Positions 46,801 to 53,400 of a stretch of DNA of 64,000 nucleotides are shown here, in pieces (positions within the stretch are counted from its first letter, which is position 1; every line of letters starts with the position of its first letter). This stretch comes from Pseudomonas tolaasii NCPPB 2192 (GTDB taxonomy: Bacteria; Pseudomonadota; Gammaproteobacteria; Pseudomonadales; Pseudomonadaceae): NCBI RefSeq assembly GCF_002813445.1, contig NZ_PHHD01000001.1, forward strand, positions 4,340,001-4,404,000. The letters run 5' to 3'. The translations under genes were made by a program, and so were the position numbers. Below the pieces are notes generated by a model, which worked only from the letters and a program-made list of their open reading frames with translations, was not told where the DNA came from and ran no database searches.

Positions 46801-49800
46801 GGTCAAGGAGCAACTGCGCGCGATCCCCAACAAAGGCATTGGTTTTGGTCTGCTGCGTTACCTTGCCGATGCCGAGACGCAGCGTGCGTTCAGCGAGTTG
46901 CCGGCGCCGCGCATCACCTTCAACTACCTGGGGCAACTGGATCGTCAGTTTGACGACGGCGCGCTGTTCACCCCGGCCACTGAGTCCGGCGGTAACGAGC
47001 AGAGCCCGTTGGCGCCGCTGGCTAACTGGCTGGTGCTCAACGGACAGGTTTACGACGGCAAGTTCAGCCTTGGCTGGACGTTCAGCGACCTGTTGTTCGA
47101 TGAGGCGACCGTGAAGCGCCTGGCTGATGACTATATCGCCGAGCTGACCGGGTTGATCGAGCATTGCAGTGATGCCGCAAACAGCGCGGTAACGCCATCC
47201 GATTTTCCGTTGGCCGCATTGAGCCAGGCGCAGCTGGATGCGTTGCCCGTGCCGTGCGAAAACATCGAAGACATCTACCCGTTGTCGCCGATGCAGCAAG
47301 GCATGCTGTTCCACAGCCTGTATCAACAGGGCGGCGGCGACTACATCAACCAATTGCGGGTCAGCGTGCGAGGGCTAGATGCAGAGCGTTTCCGTACGGC
47401 CTGGCAGGACGCCGTGCAGCACCACGAAAGCTTGCGCAGTGGTTTCATCTGGGCAGGTGAGCAGCAATTGCCGTTGCAGGTTGTGCATCGGCACGTGGTG
47501 GTGCCGTTCACCGTTTACGACTGGCAGTCGCGCGAGGACCTGACAGAGGCGGTACAGCAATTGGCAGCCACGCGACGCGAGCAGGGTTTCGACCTACAAG
47601 CCGCGCCGCTGTTGCGTTTGGACCTGGTGCGCAGCGGCCCTGACAGCATCGAGCTGATCTACACCAGCCATCACATTTTGATGGACGGCTGGAGCAACTC
47701 CCAGTTGCTTGGCGAAGTGTTGCAGCGTTACAGCGGCACACCACCTGGCGCGCGTACTGGGCGTTACGGTGACTACATTGCCTGGCTGCAACGCCAGGAC
47801 AGCGTGGCGGGCGAGCACTTCTGGAAAGAGCAGTTGGCTGCGCTGGAGGAACCGACCCGTCTGGCGAGTACGGCACACTCGGCACCGCCGGGCCAGGGCT
47901 ATGGCGACTTGTATGACCTGATCGACACCCAACAGACGCGCCGTTTGGGCGAGTTTGCCCGGCATCAAAAAGTCACGCTGAACACCGTGGTGCAGGCAGC
48001 CTGGTCGTTGCTGTTGCAGCGGCGTACGGGGCAGTCGGTCGTGGCGTTCGGTGCCACGGTCGCGGGGCGTCCGGCCGATGTGCCGGGGGCGTTGCAGCAG
48101 GTGGGGCTGTTTATCAATACCTTGCCGGTCATGAGTGGCGTGTCGGCGGATTGTCGAGTGGGCGACTGGTTGCAAGGCCTGCAATCGCTCAACCTGCGTC
48201 TGCGCGAATACGAGCACACGCCGTTGTTTGATATTCAGCGCTGGGCCGGGCAGGGCGGCGACGCGTTGTTCGACACCCTGCTGGTGTTCGAGAACTACCC
48301 GGTGTCCCAGGCGCTCGAACAAGGCGCTCCGGCGGGGCTTGCGTTCGGTCAGGTACACAGCCAGGAACAGAGTAACTACCCGTTGACCCTGGCCGTGGGC
48401 CTGGAAGACAGCCTGTCGCTGCATTACAGCTACGACCGGCAACACTTCTCGCCGGCGTCGATTGAGCAGGTGAATGCGCAGCTGCGCCAGGTGCTGCTGC
48501 AAATGCTTGAGGTGGGCGCCCAAGGGCGTGTCGATGCAATCGACCTGCTTGATGAGCACACCCGTCAACGGATCCTGAAGGACTGGAACCCGTCGGTGGC
48601 GACCTATACGCAGACGGACTGTTTGCATCACCTGATCGAGCGGCAAGTGGAAAAGGCACCGCACGCCGTTGCACTGGTGTGTGAAGGCGAGCAACTGACG
48701 TACGGCGCGTTGAACCGGCGCGCGAACCGTCTGGCCCACGCGCTGATCGCCGAAGGTGTCGGCCCCGAGGTATTGGTGGGCATCGCCGTGGAGCGTTCGT
48801 TCGACATGCTGGTGGGCTTGCTGGCGATTCTCAAGGCCGGTGGCGCCTATGTGCCCCTGGACCCGGCGTATCCCCAGGAGCGTTTGCAATACATGATCGA
48901 AGACAGCGGCCTGACGCTGCTGCTCACCCAGGCGCATCTGCCTGGCCCGGACGGCGTGCGCCGCTTGCTGATCGATGCCGATTACCCGGCCATCGAGCAC
49001 AACCCGCAGGTGGCCGTCGGCCCGCAGAACCTGGCGTATGTGATTTACACCTCAGGCTCCACCGGTAAACCGAAAGGCACCCTGTTGCCGCACAGCAACG
49101 TGCTGCGTTTGTTCCAGGCTACCGAGGGCTGGTTTGATTTCGGGCCGCAGGATTGCTGGTCGCTGTTCCACTCCTATGCCTTCGACTTTTCGGTGTGGGA
49201 GATCTTCGGCGCGCTGCTGTATGGCGGGCGTTTGTTGATCGTGCCGCAAGATGTCAGTCGCTCACCGCAGGCGTTCTTCGATTTGCTCTGTGCCGAACAG
49301 GTCACGGTGCTGAACCAGACGCCGTCGGCCTTCAAGCAGCTGATGCAAGTGGCTTGCGCGGCTGAGGCATCGCGCAGCACGGCGCTGCGTTATGTGGTGT
49401 TTGGCGGCGAGGCCCTGGAGGTCAGCAGCTTGCGGCCCTGGTTCGAGCGCTTCGGCGACGCTGCACCGCAGTTGATCAACATGTACGGGATCACCGAAAC
49501 CACCGTGCACGTCACTTACCGGCCGCTGTCGCTGGCCGACCTCGACAACGGTGTTTCGAGCCCGATTGGCGTGGCCATCCCGGACCTGTCGTGGTACGTA
49601 CTGGACCGGGACCTGAACCCCGTGCCGGCGGGCTGCACCGGCGAGTTGTACGTCGGGGGCGCAGGCCTGGCACGGGGTTACCTGCACCGTGGCGACTTGA
49701 GCAGCACGCGTTTTATTCCGAATCTGTTCTCGGCGGCAGGCGAGCGTCTGTACCGCACCGGTGACCTGGCCCGCTATGGCGCTGACGGGGTGATTGAGTA

Positions 49801-50467
49801 CGTCGGGCGGATCGATCATCAGGTCAAGATCCGCGGTTTCCGTATCGAGTTGGGTGAAGTCCAGGCGCGCCTGCAGGCGCAGCCCGCTGTGCGCGAAGCC
49901 GTGGTGCTGGCCCACGAGGGGGCTGGCGGTACGCAATTGGTTGGCTATGTGGTGCCGGTCGGCCCCATTGACGACCTGGGTGCCTGGCGTGAAACCCTCA
50001 AGGCCGCGCTGCGTGAAGACTTGCCGGAGTACATGGTGCCCGCGCATTTGCTGGCGCTGGATCAGATGCCACTGACCGCCAACGGCAAGCTGGACCGTAA
50101 GGCCCTGCCCGAGCCCGACGCCAGTTTGTTGCAGCAGGCCTACGTGGCGCCGCAAAGCGAGCTGGAACACACGGTGGCGGCGGTCTGGGCGCAGGTGTTG
50201 GGGCTGGAGCGGGTGGGCATGAGCGACAACTTCTTCGAGCTCGGCGGCCATTCGCTGCTGGCGACCCAGGCGATGTTGCGCCTGCGTGAGCAGCTGAACC
50301 TCGATATCACGATCAAAACCTTGTTCACCACCGCTGATCTGGCCGAGTTCTGCCAGGCCGTGCAGGCGCTTGAGCCGGATTTTGAACCTATTCACGATGT
50401 TTTGGCTAAATCAATGGAGGCCCTCAATCGTTTATCAGCCGATGAACTTGAAAAACTGATTTCCTAG
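31853..50467 (+). CDS. pvdI: Pyoverdine side-chain NRPS, five modules (PvdI-like), 6204 aa
   Basis: Five complete modules read C-A-T-E, C-A-T, C-A-T, C-A-T-E and C-A-T, with phosphopantetheine serines at residues 1044, 2533, 3576, 4626 and 6134. Binding-pocket codes read by eye are DVWHVSLI (Ser), DGEDHGTV (Lys), DVWHVSLI (Ser), DVWHVSLI (Ser) and DFWNVGMV (Thr). Thiolation sites before epimerases have GGDS, the others GGHS. Condensation domains after epimerases are of the D-accepting type (SPMQQGMLFH). The predicted product is D-Ser-Lys-Ser-D-Ser-Thr attached to an upstream chromophore precursor. The N-terminus (LARRFIGLPLEKRQLFL) resembles PvdI as I recall it. There is no thioesterase, so the chain passes to the next protein. 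It works in the cytoplasm and is probably induced by PvdS under iron starvation. Confidence 0.9.
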   Translation: MNAEDSLKLARRFIGLPLEKRQLFLQALQKEGVDFSRFPIPAGVEVEDRQALSYAQQRMWFLWQLDRASGAYNLPGAVRLKGALNFGAMEQAFASLVGRHETLRTVFQRQADDRLAQVAVEPSLAIDQLDLSTLTPAEREQAVIDAATRQSLLPFDLEHGPLLRVQLLKLDDQEHVLLLTLHHIVSDGWSMNVLIDEFIRFYDAHERNETPQLPALPIQYSDYALWQRRWLEAGEQARQLEYWQARLGDEHPVLELPTDRARPAMPSYQGTRHNFAIDPSLAAQLRSCAQKHNVTLFMLLLGAFNVLLHRYTGQGDIRIGVPIANRNRSEVEGLIGFFVNTQVLRTELTGQTRVSELLQGIKEHALGAQAHQELPFERLVEALKVERSLSHTPLFQVMYNHQPVVADIASVSTASGLELVAVEWQGRTTQFDLTLDTYEKSGTLHAALTFANDLFDAPSIERMAQHWISLLHAMVADAEQRVGELPMLNADEQRVLVRDWNQTVESYPTQCPIHHLIEQQVQRTPQAPALVFGSTTLTYAQLDARANQLANFLREKGVGPDVLVGVCVERSIEMVVGLLAIIKAGGAYVPLDPEYPEDRLAYMIEDSGIELLLTQQSLQASLPSQAIEVIGLDRAGDWLSGFSTETPTVEVHALNLAYVIYTSGSTGKPKGAGNSHRALVNRLCWMQQAYGLDASDAVLQKTPFSFDVSVWEFFWPLMTGARLVVAAPGEHREPARLIDTIGRHAITTLHFVPSMLQAFIHEPGVQACASLKRIVCSGEALPLDAQLQVFAKLPGAGLYNLYGPTEAAIDVTHWTCVDEGADSVPIGRPIANLATYVLDAQLNPVPAGVSGELYLGGTGLARSYHRRPALTAERFVPSPFIAGERLYRTGDRVCQRADGVIEYLGRLDHQVKLRGLRIELGEIETRLMQHPTVREAVVLVQGGKQLVAYLVLESDEPADLKAWLLKSLPEYMVPTHLITLAKLPVTANGKLDRKALPLPDAAPQQGFVAPQNDLQKALAAIWSDVLGVEQVGLEDNFFELGGDSIISIQVVSRARQAGIRLNPRDLFQYQSIRSLALVATFEQTSVIDQGPVSGDVILTPVQHSFFAQVIPARQHWNQSLLLTPRETLEPVRLEAALTQLINHHDALRLRFVQQAGEWQQAHAAPVTEAALWQSRAADDVQLAALCDEAQRSLDLAQGPLMRAVLVAMADGNQRLLLVVHHLVVDGVSWRILLEDLQQAYRQAPLPAKTSAYQHWAQQLQAHAGTLNAQLPFWQAQTVDADLPCDNPRGGLQNRLGSKLETRLGTEHTRQLLQDAPAAYRTQVNDLLLTALARVISRWSGQAAALIQLEGHGREDLFDAVDLTRTVGWFTSLFPLRLQAQGEWSDAIKSVKEQLRAVPDKGLGYGLLRYLAAPEVRETLETLPVPRITFNYLGQFDRQFNDSALFVPATQGSGQAQDPEAPLANWLTVEGQVYGGELALQWGFSREMFQASTIQRLADEYSAELKALIEHCCETPAGQVTPSDFPLARVTRQQLDQLPVAGPAIADLYPLSPMQQGMLFHTLYEPQAQAYINQLRLDIDGLDLLTFGRAWQAALDRHDILRSSFHWLGLDTAHQVIHRQVDLQLQVIEDPQADYDALADAERERGFELSTAPLFRLMLVRGSGVTWHLIFTSHHILMDGWSNAQLLGEVLAHYSGQTLATPPGQFRDYLGWLQQQASGEAFWKAALAPLQAPTLLAEALRAPVEGAGMADYPVALDSAFTQALGDFARQHKITLNTVLQGAWSLLLQRYTGQACVAFGATVSGRSAPLPGIEQQLGLFINTLPIISAASPARLAGEWLGELQALNVSLRDHEHTPLFDIQGWAGQQGAALFDTLLVFENFPVAEALKQGAPAGLTFGKMHNYERTHYPLTLGIELGANLRLEFSYDCARFSAQQVAQLSANLQHVLMQLVANAQVPLGNLQLLDGSAQRDLLALSQTPRAVERALRVHERIAAQADATPDALAVQAGSERLTYAQLNQRANRLAHRLLEQGVGPGQRVGLAARRGPQLIVSLLAVLKSGAAYVPLDPKLPAERLAYMLADSRLSLLLGETGLLADLPLPQGLARVDFSASGEELAGYPTTNPSNHADRADLAYVIYTSGSTGQPKGVAIDHAALDQFCDTAAAYSALTPADRVLQFATFSFDGFVEQCYPPLCVGAALIMRGEDLWDAEWLAREIVEQGVTLADLPAAYWYLLAKECAASGRTLGNLRQVHVGGEAMAVEGVRAWHEAGLQGVRLLNTYGPTEATVVSSVHDCQLADAHDAYGMPIGRAIEGRALYVLDSGFELLPNCGVGELCIGASAGLAQGYFDRPALTAERFLPDPFSGVPGARLYRSGDLARYNERAVLEYVGRIDHQVKIRGFRIEMGEIEACLQALPEVREAAVLALDGPTGAQLVAYVVPHAESLDAQALAAVLRQSLPDYMVPAHWVVLQALPLNNNGKLDRRALPQPDMNESRARYLAPQTSLQHQLAGIWQAVLQVEQVGLEDHFFERGGHSLLATQVISRVRHELKREVPLRALFEQPTLRRFALACEGAQTLDTVPMVALKRGQPMALSSAQERQWFLWQLDPRSAAYHVPTALHLRGQLNRAALEQAFQALVQRHEALRTTFVEEDGRALQVIHSSLALVVETVSIEATAIDACVEQEIRRPFDLIRGPLMRVKLFAVQPDHHVLVITQHHIISDGWSMQIVVDELVRLYTGYCEDAPAPLAALPLQYADYAAWQRQWTAGDEHARQLAYWRDQLGGEQPVLALPLDFPRPAEQSYRGARLDFALPEELAQALQRLAQREHVTIFTLLLASFQMLLHRYSGQDDIRVGVPVANRNRLETEGLVGFFVNTQVLRAQFDGAPAFTQLLQQVHQSVLDAQSFQDLPFEQLVETLQPERSLSHSPLFQVLFNHQNRTTRTIELPALTIEGGAWDSATAQFDLTLETGEVQGGLAASLTYATDLFSADTIKRMAGHWLALLQAVVGKPDDRLGDLAMLSAVERQLILQDWNATAERYPLDASVQQLIEAQVLKAPGAQALAFGETRLTYAELNTRANQLAHQLIAHGVGPDVLVGIAVERSIEMVVGLLAILKAGGAYVPFDPEYPQERLQYMIEDSGIGLLLTQQALLKHLPIPQGLQTLVLDQLNNTGFSSENPNVPVTGENLAYVIYTSGSTGKPKGAGNRHSALTNRLCWMQQAYQLGASDTVLQKTPFSFDVSVWEFFWPLMTGARLVVAAPGDHRDPAKLVELINREQVSTLHFVPSMLQAFLQDTGVAQCTSLTRIVCSGEALPADAQQQVFAKLPQANLYNLYGPTEAAIDVTHWTCVEEGRDSVPIGRPIANLACYILDDNLEPAPVGVLGELYLGGEGLARGYHRRPSLTAERFAVSPFGHGERLYRTGDLARYRADGVIEYAGRIDHQVKLRGLRIELGEIEARLLEHVQVREAVVVVVDNALLAAYVVPVENGVLDVDSLKQHIAQALPGHMVPSHIQPLAQMPLSPNGKLDRKALPAFDTGVSQSAYVAPHTETQKQVAAIWQSVLGVDSVGLNDNFFALGGHSLLATQVTSRVRGLLGLDVPLKSLFEHGTLHAYVQSLAALSAQDTAPAISRIERNQPLGLSYAQERQWFLWQLDPHSAAYHIPTALRLRGRFDLGALQHAFDALIRRHEALRTHFVVDGERTLQVIRAPFALNIEVEPVAVDIGARGITALVEAEIARPFDLLAGPLLRVKLLQLAEDDHVLVLTQHHIVSDAASMQIVVAELIERYADCLQGDVDDAPELALDYVDYAQWQRNWMDAGERERQLAYWVGQLGGEQPVLELPLDHPRPAVQSYRGARLDLQVPQALSQGLQALARREGTTLYMLLLASFQTLLHRYSGQRDVRVGVPIANRNRVETESLIGFFVNTQVMRAEVDAQQPFSTLLQQVRHAALQAQAHQDLPFEQLVEALAPTRSLSHSPLFQVMFNHQASDARVSRARAVPGLSIQDVQWDSHTAQFDLTLDTHESADGVHASLTYATDLFEPGRIERMAQHWLALLQGIVDAPDRAVGELALLSAAEQQMILQDWNATAERYPLDASVQQLIETQVLKAPGAQALAFGDVSLSYSELNTRANQLAHQLIAHGVGPDVLVGIAVERSIEMVVGLLAILKAGGAYVPFDPEYPQERLQYMIEDSGIGLLLTQQALVSQLPVPQGLQTLVLDQLNNTGFSSENPNIPVTGENLAYVIYTSGSTGKPKGAGNRHSALTNRLCWMQQAYQLGASDTVLQKTPFSFDVSVWEFFWPLITGARLVVAAPGDHRDPARLVELINREQVSTLHFVPSMLQAFLQDTGVAQCTSLTRIVCSGEALPADAQQQVFAKLPQANLYNLYGPTEAAIDVTHWTCVEEGRDSVPIGRPIANLACYILDDNLEPVPVGVLGELYLGGEGLARGYHRRPSLTAERFAVSPFGHGERLYRTGDLARYRADGVIEYAGRIDHQVKLRGLRIELGEIEARLLEHEAVRETAVTVIDGKHLLAYVVLAETRDNWRETLSTYLQQSLPDYMVPNQWMLLEQLPLSPNGKLDRKALPKPDAAVQQAYVAPRSELEQRIASVWADVLRVEQVGVTDNFFELGGDSIISIQVVGRARQAGIHFTPKELFQYQTVQGLAAIARRGEPASTVDQGPVTGSLPLLPFQQWFFDSAMPEPHHWNQSVLLTSHEPMQAELIEQALQALVQHHDALRLRFSPTPAGWGAEHAPVEGGQPLLHQVTLQTRDEIEAACDAAQRSLDIQHGPLLRGLLIELADGTQRLLLVIHHLAVDGVSWRVLLEDLQQAYQGALSGNRVTLAAKTAAFKTWADRLQAHAQSDALLGERAWWQAQLADADAQLPCKATEAVLRNNQARNVQVQLSRELTQRLLQQAPVAYRTQVNDLLLTALTRVVGRWSGQASTLIQLEGHGREELFDDIDLSRTVGWFTTAFPVRLKPAPDLAGSIKQVKEQLRAIPNKGIGFGLLRYLADAETQRAFSELPAPRITFNYLGQLDRQFDDGALFTPATESGGNEQSPLAPLANWLVLNGQVYDGKFSLGWTFSDLLFDEATVKRLADDYIAELTGLIEHCSDAANSAVTPSDFPLAALSQAQLDALPVPCENIEDIYPLSPMQQGMLFHSLYQQGGGDYINQLRVSVRGLDAERFRTAWQDAVQHHESLRSGFIWAGEQQLPLQVVHRHVVVPFTVYDWQSREDLTEAVQQLAATRREQGFDLQAAPLLRLDLVRSGPDSIELIYTSHHILMDGWSNSQLLGEVLQRYSGTPPGARTGRYGDYIAWLQRQDSVAGEHFWKEQLAALEEPTRLASTAHSAPPGQGYGDLYDLIDTQQTRRLGEFARHQKVTLNTVVQAAWSLLLQRRTGQSVVAFGATVAGRPADVPGALQQVGLFINTLPVMSGVSADCRVGDWLQGLQSLNLRLREYEHTPLFDIQRWAGQGGDALFDTLLVFENYPVSQALEQGAPAGLAFGQVHSQEQSNYPLTLAVGLEDSLSLHYSYDRQHFSPASIEQVNAQLRQVLLQMLEVGAQGRVDAIDLLDEHTRQRILKDWNPSVATYTQTDCLHHLIERQVEKAPHAVALVCEGEQLTYGALNRRANRLAHALIAEGVGPEVLVGIAVERSFDMLVGLLAILKAGGAYVPLDPAYPQERLQYMIEDSGLTLLLTQAHLPGPDGVRRLLIDADYPAIEHNPQVAVGPQNLAYVIYTSGSTGKPKGTLLPHSNVLRLFQATEGWFDFGPQDCWSLFHSYAFDFSVWEIFGALLYGGRLLIVPQDVSRSPQAFFDLLCAEQVTVLNQTPSAFKQLMQVACAAEASRSTALRYVVFGGEALEVSSLRPWFERFGDAAPQLINMYGITETTVHVTYRPLSLADLDNGVSSPIGVAIPDLSWYVLDRDLNPVPAGCTGELYVGGAGLARGYLHRGDLSSTRFIPNLFSAAGERLYRTGDLARYGADGVIEYVGRIDHQVKIRGFRIELGEVQARLQAQPAVREAVVLAHEGAGGTQLVGYVVPVGPIDDLGAWRETLKAALREDLPEYMVPAHLLALDQMPLTANGKLDRKALPEPDASLLQQAYVAPQSELEHTVAAVWAQVLGLERVGMSDNFFELGGHSLLATQAMLRLREQLNLDITIKTLFTTADLAEFCQAVQALEPDFEPIHDVLAKSMEALNRLSADELEKLIS
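32000..36440 (+). other. NRPS module 1: C-A(Ser)-T-E, predicted D-Ser
   Basis: The L-accepting-type condensation domain has HHIVSDG near 32396. The adenylation domain spans about 33390-34840 and has pocket code DVWHVSLI. The thiolation serine codon is at 34982 in GGDS. The epimerase has HHLVVDG from 35510. The adenylation sequence is clearly less similar to the other four serine domains than they are to one another. Confidence 0.82.
36470..39570 (+). other. NRPS module 2: C-A(Lys)-T
   Basis: The D-accepting-type condensation domain has HHILMDG from 36869. The adenylation domain (about 37810-39290) has pocket code DGEDHGTV, known for lysine in pyoverdine synthetases. The thiolation serine codon is at 39449 in GGHS. 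No epimerase follows, so L-Lys is expected. Confidence 0.78.
39600..42690 (+). other. NRPS module 3: C-A(Ser)-T
   Basis: The condensation domain is L-accepting with HHIISDG from 39992. The adenylation domain (about 41050-42440) has code DVWHVSLI. The thiolation serine codon is at 42578 in GGHS. There is no epimerase, so L-Ser is expected. Confidence 0.8.
42720..47200 (+). other. NRPS module 4: C-A(Ser)-T-E, predicted D-Ser
   Basis: The condensation domain has HHIVSDA (final G replaced by A) from 43136. The adenylation domain (about 44200-45590) has code DVWHVSLI. The thiolation serine codon is at 45728 in GGDS, and the epimerase has HHLAVDG from 46262. About 1 kb of this adenylation domain is identical in DNA to module 6. 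Confidence 0.82.
44126..45122 (+). repeat. Near-1-kb block identical to 52001-52997 (module 4 copy)
   Basis: Line-by-line comparison shows no difference between 44126-45122 and 52001-52997, including third codon positions. The block spans the C-A linker through the whole substrate pocket to the A7 region. It is a direct repeat about 7.9 kb apart, on the same strand. Confidence 0.88.
47240..50467 (+). other. NRPS module 5: C-A(Thr)-T
   Basis: The D-accepting-type condensation domain has HHILMDG from 47669. The adenylation domain (about 48680-50110) has code DFWNVGMV, typical of threonine. The thiolation serine codon is at 50252 in GGHS. The protein ends about 70 residues later without a thioesterase. 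Confidence 0.82.
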
Positions 50468-50479
50468 TGAGGACCACAC

Positions 50480-53400
50480 ATGCAGCAATTGATCGAATCG
50501 GTAGGCGCGCTTTCTCCCGAGAAACGCAAAGCTCTGGCGATTCTGCTGAGTCAGAAGGGGATCAATCTCTACGGTATCGCGCCGATTTTTCGGCGTGCTG
50601 CCGGCGAGCCTCTTCGGCTTTCCTATGCTCAGGAGCGGCAGTGGTTCCTCTGGCAGTTGGAGCCCGATAGCGCGGCTTACCACATTCCGACAGCGTTGCG
50701 CTTGCGTGGGCAGCTGGATCGCAGCGCTTTGCAGCGCAGCTTTGATGCGCTGGTGGTGCGGCATGAAACCTTGCGCACCGGTTTTGTCCGTGAGCAGGAA
50801 CAATTGCTGCAAGTGGTGCATGAGCCGTTCTCGCTGCCGATTGCCGTCAAGGCCGTACCCGCCGATGGCGCGGGTGCCGGGCTGGACGCCTGGTTGAAAG
50901 CGGCCATCGAACAGGAAATCAGTGAGGTCTTCGACCTGATGCAGGGGCCGCTGGTGCGCGCCACGTTGCTGCAGGTTGCCGAGGATGATCACGTGCTGGT
51001 GCTGGTTCAGCACCACATCGTGTCCGACGGTGCGTCGATGCAGGTGATGGTTGAAGAGTTGATCGAGGTCTACGCCGGTTGCTGTCGTGGCGAGGTGTCG
51101 GTACCGGCGGCCCTGCCGATTCAGTATGCCGATTACGCCCAATGGCAACGCAGCTGGATGGACGCCGGTGAGCGTGAGCGGCAACTGGCTTATTGGGTCG
51201 AGCAATTGGGCGGGGAGCAGCCGGTGCTGGAGTTGCCGCTGGACCACCCGCGCCCGGCGGTGCAGAGCTATCGCGGTGCGCGCCTGGATGTTCCGGTGCC
51301 GGCCGCGTTGGGCAAGGCGCTGCAGGCACTCGCTCGTCGCGAAGGCGCGACCTTGTACATGCTGTTGCTGGCCTCATTCCAGACGTTATTGCACCGCTAC
51401 AGCGGGCAGCGCGATGTGCGTGTGGGCGTGCCGATTGCCAACCGCAACCGCGCGGAAACCGAGCGACTGATCGGCTTTTTCGTCAATACCCAAGTGCTCC
51501 ACGCGCGAATTGACAGCCGGTCGACTTTTCGCGACCTGCTGCAACAGGTCAAGACCGTTGCGTTGGGCGCGCAAGAGCACCAGGACTTGCCGTTCGAGCA
51601 ACTGGTGGAGGCGCTGGCCCCGGCTCGCAGCCTGAGCCGCAGCCCGTTGTTCCAGGTGATGTTCAACCATCAAACGGCGGCGCGCAGCAGTGAACAGGTG
51701 CTGCAATTGCCGGGTTTATCGGTTGAAAGCATGGCGTGGGACAGCCGTACGGCGCAGTTCGACCTGACGATGGACACCCATGAGTCGGCAGACGGCGTGC
51801 ATGCGTCGCTGACCTATGCGACGGACCTGTTTGAACCCGGCCGCATTGAGCGCATGGCGCAGCATTGGCTGGCGTTGCTGCAAGGCATCGTAGATGCACC
51901 GGATCGCGCGGTAGGTGAACTGGCGCTGCTGAGTGCGGCTGAGCAGCAGATGATTCTGCAGGACTGGAACTCGACCTCTGAAACCTACCCGTTGGACGCG
52001 TCGGTTCAGCAGTTGATTGAAACTCAGGTGCTGAAGGCGCCGGGCGCGCAAGCTCTGGCGTTTGGCGATGTATCGCTGAGTTACAGCGAGCTGAATACCC
52101 GCGCCAACCAGTTGGCCCATCAGTTGATCGCCCACGGCGTCGGCCCGGATGTGCTGGTGGGCATCGCCGTTGAGCGGTCGATTGAAATGGTGGTGGGGTT
52201 GCTGGCGATCCTCAAGGCGGGCGGGGCGTATGTGCCGTTTGATCCTGAGTATCCGCAGGAACGTTTGCAGTACATGATCGAAGACAGCGGCATTGGTTTG
52301 TTGCTGACGCAGCAGGCGCTGGTTTCTCAACTGCCTGTTCCGCAAGGCCTGCAAACACTGGTTCTAGACCAGTTGAACAACACAGGTTTCAGCTCCGAAA
52401 ACCCGAATATCCCGGTCACCGGCGAAAACCTCGCCTACGTGATCTACACCTCCGGCTCCACCGGCAAACCCAAAGGCGCCGGCAACCGCCATTCGGCGCT
52501 GACCAACCGCCTGTGCTGGATGCAGCAGGCTTACCAACTGGGCGCCAGCGACACCGTGCTGCAGAAAACTCCGTTCAGCTTCGACGTGTCGGTGTGGGAA
52601 TTTTTCTGGCCGCTGATCACCGGCGCGCGCCTGGTCGTCGCCGCCCCCGGCGATCATCGCGACCCCGCCAGGCTGGTCGAGTTGATCAACCGCGAGCAAG
52701 TCAGCACCTTGCACTTCGTGCCGTCGATGTTGCAGGCCTTCCTGCAGGACACGGGCGTAGCCCAGTGCACCAGCCTCACGCGCATCGTGTGCAGCGGCGA
52801 AGCGTTGCCGGCGGACGCGCAGCAACAGGTATTCGCCAAGCTTCCACAAGCCAATCTTTACAACCTCTACGGCCCAACCGAAGCCGCCATCGACGTGACC
52901 CACTGGACCTGCGTCGAAGAGGGCCGCGACAGCGTGCCGATCGGTCGCCCGATTGCCAACCTGGCCTGCTACATCCTCGACGACAACCTGGAGCCGGCGC
53001 CCGTCGGCGTCCTCGGCGAGCTGTACCTGGGCGGGGAAGGGCTGGCACGCGGTTACCATCGTCGCCCGTCCCTGACTGCCGAGCGTTTTGCCGTCAGCCC
53101 GTTTGGCCACGGCGAGCGCCTGTACCGCACCGGTGACCTGGCACGCTACCGCGCCGATGGCGTGATCGAATACGCCGGGCGCATCGACCATCAGGTCAAG
53201 CTGCGTGGCCTGCGTATCGAATTGGGCGAGATCGAAGCGCGTTTGCTTGAGCATGAAGTCGTGCGTGAAACCGCCGTCACCGTCATTGATGGCAAGCACC
53301 TGCTGGCTTACGTGGTACTCGCTGAAACCCGCGACAACTGGCGCGAAACCTTAAGTGCCTACCTGCAACAAAGCCTGCCGGATTACATGGTGCCCAACCA

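Noticed and set aside
44126..52997. Possibility that the identical A-domain blocks are a mobile element
   Set aside because: There are no terminal repeats, target duplications or transposase; the copies are in-frame homologous domains, so gene conversion explains them.
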